From Aliarcobacter skirrowii CCUG 10374 (GTDB lineage Bacteria > Campylobacterota > Campylobacteria > Campylobacterales > Arcobacteraceae), in assembly GCF_003544835.1 (NCBI RefSeq), contig NZ_CP032099.1, positions 1 through 64,000 of the forward strand: a stretch of 64,000 nucleotides of DNA. The letters are read 5' to 3'. The position numbers and the translations under genes were made by a program. A model generated the notes under the pieces. The model did no database searches. It was not told where the DNA came from and saw only the letters and a list, made by a program, of their open reading frames with translations. This document shows, piece by piece, positions 52,486 through 61,411 of the stretch; within the stretch, counting starts at the first letter, position 1; each line of letters opens with the position of its first letter.

Positions 52486-55400
52486 ATGGTTGAAAGAATA
52501 ATAGACCTAAGTGTAAAAAACCGTTTTATTGTAATTTTTATTACTCTACTATTAGCTTTTGGCTCAATATATGCTATAGAAAATACAAGTTTAGACGCTA
52601 TTCCTGATTTATCTGCAAATCAAGTAATCATTGAAGTTGAATGGAGCAATCAAAGTGCAAAAACTATTGAGGAGCAAATCTCTTATCCACTAATTTCAAA
52701 TCTTATGAGTCTTCCTAAAATAGAGACAATAAGAGCTATGAGCAGTTTTTCAACTTCTATGATATATGTAATTTTTAAAGATGGAGTTGATTTATACGAT
52801 GCTAGAAGTAGAATTTTAGAACAACTATCAACTTTGCAAGGAACATTCCCCTCTTTAGCAAAAGTAAAATTAGGTCCTGATGCTTCAGGTGTTGGTTGGG
52901 CTTATGAATATGCATTAAAATCAAAAAATAGAAGCCTTGATGAGCTTAGAACTTTGCAAGACTATTTTTATAAATTTGCACTTTTAGGAGTTGATGGAGT
53001 TAGTGAGGTAGCATCAGTTGGTGGATTTGTACGAAACTATGAAATTACTCTAAATCAAGATAGATTAATTCAATATGATTTAGATATAGAAGAGATTAAA
53101 GAGGCAATTGTTAAAAATAACAATGATAGTGGAGCAAGAGTAATACTTGAAAATGGTTATGAACAAATTATTAGTGCAAGAGCATATTTAAAATCAAAAA
53201 AAGATATTGAAAATATAACTATAAAGACTCAAAATAATATCCCTTTGAAAATAAAAGATATAGCAGAAGTTAATCTTACTTCAAATGATAGAAGAGGTAT
53301 TGCTGAGTTAAATGGTGAAGGTGAAGTTGTTGGAGGAATTGTAGTAACTAGATATGGTGTTGATGTTCATAGTGTAATTAAAAATGTAAAAGCTAAATTA
53401 AATTCACTTAATGTTGATGATGTTGAAATAGTTGAGGTTTATGATAGAACCTCTTTAATTGATGCTGCAATTGACACTTTAAAAAGAACTTTGATTGAGG
53501 AGTCTATTATTGTTATGTTAATAGTTGCAATATTTTTATTCCATTTTAGAAGTGCTTTAATTATAATTATTACCCTTCCTTTAACTGTGATGATTAGTTT
53601 TTTACTTATGAAGATCTTTAATATTGGCTCAAATATTATGAGTTTAGGTGGAATTGCAATTGCAATTGGAGCAATGGTTGATGCAACAATTGTAATGGTT
53701 GAAAATGCTCATAAACATCTTCAAGGAAAAGAAAATATAACAAAAGAGGAGAGGATAGAGATAATATTATCTTCTGCAAAACAAGTTGGACGACCTATTT
53801 TCTTTGCCCTACTTTTGGTTGTAGTATCATTTTTACCTATATTTGCACTAAGTGGACAAGAAGGAAAACTATTTTCACCACTTGCATTTACAAAAACATT
53901 TGCAATGCTTTGTGGAGCAATACTTTCAATTACCCTAGTTCCTATTTTGATGATATATTTTATAAAAGGTAAAATCATTCAAGAGGATAAAAATATCTTA
54001 AATAGTTTTTTTATAAAAATTTATTCACCAATATTACGATTGAGTTTAAAATTAAAATACTTTGTGGTTACTATATTTTTTATAATTATAATTTCTGCCT
54101 TATATACATATTCAAAACAAAAATGGGAATTTATGCCCACACTAAATGAAGCAACATTTATGTATATGCCTGTAACTCCTTATGGAATTGGAGCTGATTT
54201 AGCAAAGCAGTTGGCACAAAAAACCAATATGGTTATAAAATCTTTTCCAGAAGTGCAAAATACTTTTGCAAAAGCTGGACGAGCAGCAACAGCAACTGAT
54301 CCAGCACCACTTGCAATGATTGAAACAATTATTACTTTTAAACCACAATCACAGTGGAGAGAAGGAATGACTTATAAAAAATTAATTGATGAGATGGATA
54401 AAAAACTTCAAATTCCAGGTCTTATAAATACATGGACATATCCAATTAAAGGTAGAATTGATATGTTACTTACAGGAATTCGAACACCTTTGGGAATAAA
54501 ACTTTATGGTAAAGATTTAGAAATTTTACAAGAAGAGAGCTCAAAAATAGAGAACATATTAAAAAAATATGAAGGCTCTATGAGTGTTAGCGCAGATAAG
54601 ATAAATCAAGGATATTATTTAAATATAAAAATAGATGATGAAGCAATAAGTAGATATAACATAAGCAAAAATACTATTTTAGAAACTTTAAGTATAGGAG
54701 TTGGAGCTGTTCAATTAACTCTCTTTTTAGATAATTTAGAGAGATATCCAATAAGCTTAAGGTATGAATCAAATCAGAGAGAAGATATAAAAGCATTAGA
54801 AAATCTACAAATAAAAACTAATTTAGGATTTAAACCACTTAAAACATTTGCCACTTTGTCTTATGAAGAGAGTCCTTCAATAATTCAATCGGAAAAAGCA
54901 CTTAAAGTTGCTTATGTTTATATTAGCCCAAAAAGTGATTTTTCTATACAACAATATAAAGATGATGCAAATAAACTTTTAAAAGATTTAAAACTTCCAG
55001 ATGGTTACTATTTTGAGTGGTCAGGACAAAGTGAGTTTTTACAACAAGCAATGTCAAAATTAAGTTTTATTATTCCAATAGTTTTAATGTTTATATTCAT
55101 TTTGATTTATTTAGCACTAAAGAATTTAAAATATACATTGATAATATTTTGTACACTTCCTTTTGCTTTAAGTGGTGGAGTATTTTATATAGAATATTTA
55201 GGATTTAATATCTCTATTGCTGTTATTGTTGGATTTATGGCACTTTTAGGAGTTGCTGCTGAAACTTCTATAGTTATGATGTTATATTTGGATGAAGCAT
55301 ATAAAAATATTAAAGAAAAAACAGATATTGCACTAAAAAATGCAATATATCATGGAGCTGTTTTAAGACTTCGACCAAAGCTGATGACACTTTTTGCAAT

Positions 55401-55557
55401 ACTTGGAGGACTTATTCCTATTATGTATATAAACTCTATTGGAAGTGAAGTTATGCAAAGAGTTGCAGCTCCTATGATTGGTGGAATAATTAGTTCAGCT
55501 TTTTTAACACTTTTTGTTATTCCATCAATTTTTTATATTGTAATGAGAAATAGATAA
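52486..55557 (+). CDS. cusA: CusA-type copper/silver RND efflux pump
   Basis: A 1023-residue RND transporter with 12 helices and two large periplasmic loops. It belongs to the CusA branch: helix 4 reads GGIAIAIGAMVDATIVMVENAHKHL. The three metal-binding methionines of E. coli CusA (573, 623, 672) are matched by M561, M611 and M660 in FMYMP, LAMIET and RIDMLLTG with identical spacing. It likely exports Cu(I)/Ag(I) through the TolC-type channel. GAGGAG fits the ATG at 52486; a GTG at 52477 lies within that ribosome site. Confidence 0.92.
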   Translation: MVERIIDLSVKNRFIVIFITLLLAFGSIYAIENTSLDAIPDLSANQVIIEVEWSNQSAKTIEEQISYPLISNLMSLPKIETIRAMSSFSTSMIYVIFKDGVDLYDARSRILEQLSTLQGTFPSLAKVKLGPDASGVGWAYEYALKSKNRSLDELRTLQDYFYKFALLGVDGVSEVASVGGFVRNYEITLNQDRLIQYDLDIEEIKEAIVKNNNDSGARVILENGYEQIISARAYLKSKKDIENITIKTQNNIPLKIKDIAEVNLTSNDRRGIAELNGEGEVVGGIVVTRYGVDVHSVIKNVKAKLNSLNVDDVEIVEVYDRTSLIDAAIDTLKRTLIEESIIVMLIVAIFLFHFRSALIIIITLPLTVMISFLLMKIFNIGSNIMSLGGIAIAIGAMVDATIVMVENAHKHLQGKENITKEERIEIILSSAKQVGRPIFFALLLVVVSFLPIFALSGQEGKLFSPLAFTKTFAMLCGAILSITLVPILMIYFIKGKIIQEDKNILNSFFIKIYSPILRLSLKLKYFVVTIFFIIIISALYTYSKQKWEFMPTLNEATFMYMPVTPYGIGADLAKQLAQKTNMVIKSFPEVQNTFAKAGRAATATDPAPLAMIETIITFKPQSQWREGMTYKKLIDEMDKKLQIPGLINTWTYPIKGRIDMLLTGIRTPLGIKLYGKDLEILQEESSKIENILKKYEGSMSVSADKINQGYYLNIKIDDEAISRYNISKNTILETLSIGVGAVQLTLFLDNLERYPISLRYESNQREDIKALENLQIKTNLGFKPLKTFATLSYEESPSIIQSEKALKVAYVYISPKSDFSIQQYKDDANKLLKDLKLPDGYYFEWSGQSEFLQQAMSKLSFIIPIVLMFIFILIYLALKNLKYTLIIFCTLPFALSGGVFYIEYLGFNISIAVIVGFMALLGVAAETSIVMMLYLDEAYKNIKEKTDIALKNAIYHGAVLRLRPKLMTLFAILGGLIPIMYINSIGSEVMQRVAAPMIGGIISSAFLTLFVIPSIFYIVMRNR

Positions 55558-55622
55558 TATGATTAATCTAATATTAACTATAAATATATAAGATTTAATT
55601 TATTTAAATATAAGGAGCAAAA

Positions 55623-56186
55623 ATGAATTTATTAACAAAAATAACAGGTAGTTTAGTATTAGCAACTGCTTTATTGGGAGCTGCAGAGTATAAAGTAGAT
55701 AATGCACACTCAAATGTAGGATTTACAGTAAAACATATGATGATTACAAATGTTCATGGTAATTTCAAAACTTATGATGCAATAATGGATTTTGATGAGA
55801 AAAATAGAACTTTTAAAAATTTGAAAGCTACTATTGATACAACATCAATTTATACTGGGATTGAAAAAAGAGATGATCATTTAAGAAGTGATGATTTCTT
55901 TGCTAGTGATAAATTTCCTAAAATGACATTTGAGATGACATCATATAAAGCAGATGGTGATGATGGAAAAATGACTGGAAATCTAACTATTAGAGGAGTT
56001 ACAAAGAAAGTAACTTTAGAGGTTGAAGATATAGCTATTTTAGGAGATAAAATTGGTTTTTCTATGGAAGGAAAAATAAATAGAACTGATTTTGGTCTAA
56101 AATGGAACAAGGCTATTGAACTTGGTGGTGTTGCAGTTGCTGAAGAGGTAAAAATTAAAGTTGATGTAGAGGCTCAAAGAAAGTAG
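55623..56186 (+). CDS. Periplasmic YceI-family protein
   Basis: A 187-residue protein with a signal peptide (residues 1-20, cleaved after LLGAA). The mature part has the lipocalin-like YceI pattern: YKVDNAHSNVGFTVKHMMITNVHGNFKTYDA, a central DDHLRSDDFF, and MTGNLTIRGVTKKVTLEVE. Family members bind polyisoprenoid lipids. It is downstream of the cusA gene but 65 bases away with its own Shine-Dalgarno AAGGAG, so it may be independent. It ends in a shared terminator. Confidence 0.9.
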   Translation: MNLLTKITGSLVLATALLGAAEYKVDNAHSNVGFTVKHMMITNVHGNFKTYDAIMDFDEKNRTFKNLKATIDTTSIYTGIEKRDDHLRSDDFFASDKFPKMTFEMTSYKADGDDGKMTGNLTIRGVTKKVTLEVEDIAILGDKIGFSMEGKINRTDFGLKWNKAIELGGVAVAEEVKIKVDVEAQRK

Positions 56187-56193
56187 CTTTTGT

Positions 56194-56222
56194 AAGAGTT
56201 AAGATTTTTAATCTTAACTCTT
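56194..56222. terminator. Bidirectional terminator between yceI and hom
   Basis: AAGAGTTAAGAT (56194-56205) pairs exactly with 56211-56222 around a five-base loop, with T-runs after it on plus and A-rich arms that give T on minus. A 12-base-pair stem between convergent genes. Confidence 0.8.
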
Positions 56223-56232
56223 TTTTATGTAA

Positions 56233-57495
56233 TTAATCCTCTATTCTTATCATAGCTGGTTTTGTTAAAACCACTTTTGAGTGTTCAAGTTCATCAATAG
56301 CTTTTTTAATATCTTTTTCTACACAAGTGTGAGTTGTTAGAAGTAGATTCGCTTTTTCACGCTTAAGAGATTTTTGCATCATATTCTCTATAGATATATC
56401 ATTATCACCAAATATTTTTGCAACTTTTGCCAAAGTTCCACTTTTATCAGCTACTTCAAGTCTTAAGTAATATTTTGTTTTAATATCATCTTTTGCCATT
56501 AAAGTTGGTTGAGTTCCTACTTGTTTTTCAAAACCAAGCATAGGAGAGCCTTTCCCTCGTCTAGCAATATCAATTATATTTGCAATAACAGCACTAGCAG
56601 TTGCATCACCACCAGCTCCTGCTCCATAATACATAGTCTCCCCTACTTTATCTCCAACAACAGAAACACCATTCATAACACCATCAACTTTTGCAATCAT
56701 CTTATCAAGAGGAACTAAAACAGGATGAACTCTTAACTCTATTTCATTTCCTACTTTTTTTGCAATTCCAAGCAGTTTTATATTGTATTCAAACTCTTTT
56801 GCAAACTCTATATCAATTTTAGAGATATTTTGAATACCTTCAATTAAAATCTCCTCAGGTTTTACATCAATTCCATAAGCAATTGAACCCAAAATTAAAA
56901 GTTTATGAGCTGTATCAAATCCACCTACATCAAAAGTAGGATCTGCTTCTGCATAACCTAGCTCTTGAGCCTCTTTTAAAATTTGGTCATAACTAGCACC
57001 CTCGTTTATCATTTTTGTAAGCATAAAGTTACAAGTTCCATTCATAATCCCTTGAATAGATTTGATATTATTTGCACTTAAACCATCTCTTAAAGCATTT
57101 ATTATTGGAATTCCACCAGCAACAGCTGCTTCAAACTCAAATGGCGTATCACTTGCAAGCTCTTGTAACTCATATCTATGATAAGCAAGAAGTGCTTTAT
57201 TTGCTGTAACTACCGCTTTACCATTTTCTAAAGCTCTTTTTACAATCTCATAAGGTTTTTCAATTCCACCCATAAGCTCAACTACAATATCAATGCTATC
57301 ATCTTCTAAAACTTCATTTATATCTGTAGTTAATTTAATACTAACATCTCTTTTTTTATCTAAATTTGAAACTACTCCAATGTGTGGAACAATCTCAACT
57401 CCAGCTCGTGCTGTTATAATATTTTTATTATCTATTAAAATATTTGCAACACTTGTTCCAACTGTTCCAACACCAATAATTCCAACTTTAAGCAT
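56233..57495 (-). CDS. hom: Homoserine dehydrogenase
   Basis: This 420-residue enzyme reduces aspartate semialdehyde to homoserine for threonine and methionine. The N-terminal nucleotide motif is GVIGVGTVGTSVA; GGIPIINALRDGLSANNIKSIQGIMNGTCNFML and the catalytic-lysine region AEADPTFDVGGFDTAHKLLIL follow. The last 80 residues form an ACT domain (YYLRLEVADKSGTLAKVAKIF), which allows threonine feedback. It is downstream of the aminotransferase gene, 57 bases away. Confidence 0.95.
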   Translation of the reverse strand: MLKVGIIGVGTVGTSVANILIDNKNIITARAGVEIVPHIGVVSNLDKKRDVSIKLTTDINEVLEDDSIDIVVELMGGIEKPYEIVKRALENGKAVVTANKALLAYHRYELQELASDTPFEFEAAVAGGIPIINALRDGLSANNIKSIQGIMNGTCNFMLTKMINEGASYDQILKEAQELGYAEADPTFDVGGFDTAHKLLILGSIAYGIDVKPEEILIEGIQNISKIDIEFAKEFEYNIKLLGIAKKVGNEIELRVHPVLVPLDKMIAKVDGVMNGVSVVGDKVGETMYYGAGAGGDATASAVIANIIDIARRGKGSPMLGFEKQVGTQPTLMAKDDIKTKYYLRLEVADKSGTLAKVAKIFGDNDISIENMMQKSLKREKANLLLTTHTCVEKDIKKAIDELEHSKVVLTKPAMIRIED

Positions 57496-57552
57496 TTACC
57501 TATCCTTTTGACTAGTTCCTATTTTAAAGGAACCTAATATTCTAATAATTTT

Positions 57553-58764
57553 TTACTCTAATGTTTTTAAATATCTTTTTATATTTTTTGCAGCTTGTCT
57601 AATTCTTTTTTCATTTTCAATCAAAGCAATTCTTACATACTGGTCACCATAGTGACCAAATCCAATTCCAGGACTAACTGCAACTTGAGCCTCTCTTAGA
57701 AGTTGTTTAGAGAACTCTAAGCTTCCTAAATGTTGTGCTTTTTCAGGAATTTTCGCCCAAATAAACATAGATGCATTTGGTTTATCCATAACCCAACCAG
57801 CTTCTGCAAATGCTTGAATCATAACATCTCTTCTTTTTTCATATTTAGCAACTATCTCATCAACACAATCTTGTGGACCATCAAGTGCAACAGTTGCAGC
57901 AATCTGAATTGGAGCAAACATTCCATAATCAAGCCATGATTTTATTCTTTTTAAAGCACCTACAAGTTTTTCATTTCCAACAACAAAACCAACTCTCCAT
58001 CCTGCCATATTGTATGATTTACTTAAAGTAAAGCACTCAACAGCAACATCTAAAGCACCCTTGGCTTGGAAAATTGAAGGAGTTTTATATCCATCAAATG
58101 TAATATCAGCATAAGCAATATCAGAGATTATATAAAATCTCTCTTTTTTAGCCATAGCTACAAGTTTTGTATAAAACTCAGGAGTTACAGTTGCACAAGA
58201 TGGATTGTGTGGGAAGTTTACAACTACATATTTTACTTTTGGAATTGACTCATCAATTGTTTTTTGAAGATTTTTAAAAAACAACTCTTCATCTACTTTA
58301 AACTCATTATCAAATACTAACTCAAATTTATGAATAGCTGCACCATTTAACATAAAAGCATAAGAGTGAATTGGATAAGTAGGATCTGGAACAACAGCAA
58401 CATCTCCAACATTTACAATAGCTTGAACTAAATGAACATAACCCTCTTTTGAACCCATTGTTGCACAAGCGTGTTTATCTGGGTCTAAGAAATCTACATT
58501 ATATTTTCTTTTGTACCAGTTGCAAATAGCAAGTCTTAATTTATATATTCCAATACTAGCACTATACCCATAGTTTTTTGGTTTACTAGCTGCATCTTTT
58601 AATTTATCAACAATATGTTTTGGAGTCTCTCCATCTGGATTTCCCATAGAAAAATCTATAACATCAACACCAGCACGTCTAGCTTCCATTTTAATAGCAT
58701 TAACTTCTGCAAATACATAGTTTGGAAGTCTTTTCATTCTTTCAAATTCAATTTCGTCAAACAT
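57553..58764 (-). CDS. Class I/II aminotransferase, AlaC/LL-DAP-aminotransferase-like
   Basis: A 403-residue pyridoxal-phosphate enzyme. The lysine-binding motif is TLSKSYNMAGWRVGFVVGN; NFPHNPSCATV binds substrate and DPTYPIHSY contacts the cofactor. It resembles AlaC (glutamate-pyruvate) and LL-diaminopimelate aminotransferases; the true substrate is undecided. AAGGAG precedes the ATG at 58764; an upstream start at 58794 would add ten residues inside the previous gene. hom follows, suggesting an aspartate-family role. Confidence 0.85.
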   Translation of the reverse strand: MFDEIEFERMKRLPNYVFAEVNAIKMEARRAGVDVIDFSMGNPDGETPKHIVDKLKDAASKPKNYGYSASIGIYKLRLAICNWYKRKYNVDFLDPDKHACATMGSKEGYVHLVQAIVNVGDVAVVPDPTYPIHSYAFMLNGAAIHKFELVFDNEFKVDEELFFKNLQKTIDESIPKVKYVVVNFPHNPSCATVTPEFYTKLVAMAKKERFYIISDIAYADITFDGYKTPSIFQAKGALDVAVECFTLSKSYNMAGWRVGFVVGNEKLVGALKRIKSWLDYGMFAPIQIAATVALDGPQDCVDEIVAKYEKRRDVMIQAFAEAGWVMDKPNASMFIWAKIPEKAQHLGSLEFSKQLLREAQVAVSPGIGFGHYGDQYVRIALIENEKRIRQAAKNIKRYLKTLE

Positions 58765-58768
58765 CTTA

Positions 58769-59575
58769 TTACTCCTTAGTAATATTAAGCCCATTTCTTA
58801 TATTTGTTAGGGCATAAAAATCATCAATTTTTACAAACCTAGCCTCACTAGGAACATTTAATCTTAAATTAGAATATCTTTTCTCTTTTTCAAAAACTCT
58901 TAAAATATTTAATTCATCATCATAGAAAACAACATTTGGATGCCAAATTGTTCCGTTGTTTGTCTCTATAGATAAAATCTCTGAGTTTGAAAGCTCAATC
59001 ATATATGGCTTTGTTGGCTTTCTTAATGATAAAGAGCTATTATTTACTAAATCTTCAACCTTATATAGTGTTGAGTTACTTGAATCTATAAAATAACTCC
59101 ACTTATCCTCAGCCTCTCTTCTTATTTTTAAAACTCTACAATTTGCATTTTGAAGCTCTAAAGATAATCTAAGAGGATTAATGGCGGCTGCGGTTTTTAA
59201 CTTTATACTCCAAAAAAGTTGTTCACCATTTGTTGCTTGATTTTTTGTTATAAAATGTTGATTTCCAATAGCTTTTAAGATATCAGTTATATTTTTAAAC
59301 GATTTTTTTGGACTTGAGTTAAATGTGAAAGTTACTTCAATATCTTTAATCTCATCATAATTTAGTTTTAAAAGTCCATTTTTATCTAACTCTTCACTAA
59401 TTTTTATATAATCAATATTTCCATCTTTATAAAAGTTGCTTTGATCTTTGAATATATGATTAATTAGGTTTAGATGAGTATTATAATCTTCACTATCTAT
59501 CATATTATAAATAGCTTGGTTTACATCTGCTTTTAAACTTAGTGCTAGAATAATCGTAAATAGTATTTTTTTCAT
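58769..59575 (-). CDS. Conserved secreted protein of unknown function
   Basis: A 268-residue protein with a signal peptide (MKKILFTIILALSLKA). The rest is a mixed alpha/beta periplasmic protein without a recognised domain; the C-terminal part (PYMIELSNSEILSIETNNGTIWHPNVVFYDDELNILRVFEKEKR) is beta-rich and may be a small sandwich. It sits between rlmB and the aminotransferase in a tight minus-strand row (11 and four bases from its neighbours). I think it is conserved among Campylobacterota but cannot name a function. Confidence 0.65.
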   Translation of the reverse strand: MKKILFTIILALSLKADVNQAIYNMIDSEDYNTHLNLINHIFKDQSNFYKDGNIDYIKISEELDKNGLLKLNYDEIKDIEVTFTFNSSPKKSFKNITDILKAIGNQHFITKNQATNGEQLFWSIKLKTAAAINPLRLSLELQNANCRVLKIRREAEDKWSYFIDSSNSTLYKVEDLVNNSSLSLRKPTKPYMIELSNSEILSIETNNGTIWHPNVVFYDDELNILRVFEKEKRYSNLRLNVPSEARFVKIDDFYALTNIRNGLNITKE

Positions 59576-59586
59576 AATAAATCTTC

Positions 59587-60276
59587 CTATCTTTTTAGGT
59601 TATAAATTAAAATAGCAGCAGCTGAACTTACATTTAGTGAGTCAAACTCATGCTCCATTTTTATTGAAACTTTAAGGTCTAATTTTTTTGCAACTTTTGG
59701 ACTTATTCCTTCACCCTCATTTCCTAAAAATAGTGCAACTTTATCTGTTTGCTCTATTTTTCCATATTTTTTTAGATCAACTCCATCCATTGTTGCACCA
59801 ATTAGTGTAAATCCAGCATCTATTAATTCACTTGCTAAATCAACACTTCTTGGATGAATACAAAATGGTAAATCAAGAAGTGCTCCAGCGCTTGTTCTTA
59901 TTGTTCCAGAGTTATTTACTGTTTTTATATTTGAAGCAATTAAACCTTGCACTCCTAAAGAGTAAGCAGTTCTTGCAATTGCTCCAATATTTCCAACATC
60001 AGTTAGACCATCTAAAACAACTATAAAATTCATATTTTTTATATCTTTTAGAGGTGTATAAACATAATCACTAAGTTTTAAAATAAGCCCTTGATGATTT
60101 CCACCTTTTGCCAAAGCTTGAGCTTTTTGATTATCAACTCTATGAATTTTTTTATTTAGTTTTGCAAATCTTGAAAAAAGTTTACTATCAATCTCTTTTG
60201 ATAAAAAAATCTCTTCTATTAAATCTTGATGTTTTTCTAGTACATATAAAACTATCTGTTTTCCGTAAATTATCAT
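59587..60276 (-). CDS. rlmB: 23S rRNA 2'-O-methyltransferase, RlmB/TrmH family
   Basis: A 229-residue SPOUT methyltransferase. The N-terminal substrate-binding part is about 1-75; the knot region has VLDGLTDVGNIGAIARTAYSLG (motif 1), FLGNEGEGIS (motif 2) and LNVSSAAAILIYNL (motif 3). RlmB methylates G2251 of the 23S rRNA P-loop; a tRNA target cannot be excluded from sequence alone. It follows rsmI by 15 bases. Confidence 0.88.
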   Translation of the reverse strand: MIIYGKQIVLYVLEKHQDLIEEIFLSKEIDSKLFSRFAKLNKKIHRVDNQKAQALAKGGNHQGLILKLSDYVYTPLKDIKNMNFIVVLDGLTDVGNIGAIARTAYSLGVQGLIASNIKTVNNSGTIRTSAGALLDLPFCIHPRSVDLASELIDAGFTLIGATMDGVDLKKYGKIEQTDKVALFLGNEGEGISPKVAKKLDLKVSIKMEHEFDSLNVSSAAAILIYNLKR

Positions 60277-60291
60277 TTTGTCTCGTTTAAA

Positions 60292-61113
60292 TTAATTTTG
60301 GATTTTATCCAATATTTCTTGATAAACCTCTTTTACACTTGCTCCTGTAAGCTTTGCAATTAGCTTTGCTTTTATTTTTGGAGCAATTTCAAGTGGAAGA
60401 ATATCATCTAAGTCTAAATTAAAACCAACTTTCTCTTTGGCTTCAATTACAACAACCCATTCACCTTTTATCTCACAGTTTTTTAGCTCTTCATATAGCT
60501 TTTTAGCACTATTTTTATAGCTTTTTTCATAAAACTTACTAATCTCTTTTACTAAAAATATTGTTCTATCTGGCTCTTTTGTATTTAACTCTTCAAGTAG
60601 TTTTAAAAGTCTATGTGGAGATTCATACAAAATTGATACTCTAGGACTTCTTAAAACCTCTTCTAGTTTTGATGCCCTACTTGCACCTTTGTGATCTAAA
60701 AAACCAAAAAATGTAAACTCACTACTTGAAAATCCGCTCATAGCAAAAGCTGTTAAAAGTGCATTTGCTCCAGCAATTACTTCATAAGAAACACCATTTT
60801 TTATACACCACTCAACCAAAGTTGAACCAGGATCACTAATACAAGGCATTCCAGCATCACTACAATAAACAACATTTTTAGAAAAAGTATCTTTTGAAAT
60901 AGTTTTTAAAACATCAGCTTCATTGTGAGAGTGAAAAGATTTGAACTCTTTATTTGAAAAATCTAAGTTATATTTTTCACTTAGAAGATTTAGAAGTTTT
61001 TTTGTGACTCTTGTATCTTCACAAAAAATTAGTTCCGCTTCCAATAGTGCATCAAGAGATCTTTTTGAAATATCATCAAGATTTCCTATTGGTGTTGGAA
61101 CTAAGCGCAACAT
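60292..61113 (-). CDS. rsmI: 16S rRNA (cytidine-1402-2'-O)-methyltransferase RsmI
   Basis: A 273-residue tetrapyrrole-methylase-fold enzyme that modifies C1402 in the 30S decoding centre. It starts LRLVPTPIGNLDDIS and has the EDTRVTKKLL segment, CSDAGMPCISDPGSTLV and the YESPHRLLKLLEEL motif. It is downstream of rpmE by nine bases, forming a ribosome-related row (rpmE-rsmI-rlmB). Confidence 0.95.
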   Translation of the reverse strand: MLRLVPTPIGNLDDISKRSLDALLEAELIFCEDTRVTKKLLNLLSEKYNLDFSNKEFKSFHSHNEADVLKTISKDTFSKNVVYCSDAGMPCISDPGSTLVEWCIKNGVSYEVIAGANALLTAFAMSGFSSSEFTFFGFLDHKGASRASKLEEVLRSPRVSILYESPHRLLKLLEELNTKEPDRTIFLVKEISKFYEKSYKNSAKKLYEELKNCEIKGEWVVVIEAKEKVGFNLDLDDILPLEIAPKIKAKLIAKLTGASVKEVYQEILDKIQN

Positions 61114-61122
61114 AATATAGAA

Positions 61123-61326
61123 CTATTTTGCCATATTATATTTAGCTTTGAATTTCTCAACTCTTCCAGCAGCATCAACAAGTTTTTGCTCTCCTGTGAA
61201 GAATGGGTGACAAGAAGAACAAATATCAACTCTTAGAGTTTCAGTATTTGATTTTGTCTCAAAGCTATTTCCGCATGCACAAGAAACTTGACATACTTTG
61301 TAATCTGGATGAATATCTTTTTTCAT
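61123..61326 (-). CDS. rpmE: 50S ribosomal protein L31 (zinc type)
   Basis: A 67-residue ribosomal protein starting [11 protein letters not shown]. Cysteines in VCQVSCACG and [11 protein letters not shown] form the zinc-binding (C+) type, so no zinc-free paralogue is implied. AAGGAAAATGG precedes the ATG at 61326; an upstream in-frame ATG at 61368 falls within the structured leader and is rejected. The leader hairpin may take part in autoregulation. Confidence 0.96.
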   Translation of the reverse strand: MKKDIHPDYKVCQVSCACGNSFETKSNTETLRVDICSSCHPFFTGEQKLVDAAGRVEKFKAKYNMAK

Positions 61327-61411
61327 TCCATTTTCCTTTTTAAAATTAAGCGTTTGGAAAAAGATCAAGTCCTTGCAAGTCCTTTACCAAACTTTTGAAC
61401 TTGCGATTATA
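61327..61411 (-). promoter_or_regulatory. rpmE promoter and structured leader
   Basis: TATAAT on the minus strand (61406-61411) overlaps the miaA stop and predicts a start near 61399, giving a leader of about 73 nucleotides. In it GTTTGG (61387-61392) pairs with CCAAAC (61352-61357), enclosing a repeat AAGGACTTGCAAGGACTTG. Ribosomal L31 mRNAs of several phyla have autoregulatory leaders; this one may be another, but I know no matching family. Confidence 0.4.

Noticed and set aside
53721-53978. Minus-strand frame inside cusA
   Set aside because: Shadow of the pump gene; composition follows the complementary strand of membrane helices.
57515-57535. Hairpin GTTCCT/AGGAAC between the aminotransferase gene and hom
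   Set aside because: Only six base pairs and no U-tract; too weak to call a terminator or attenuator.
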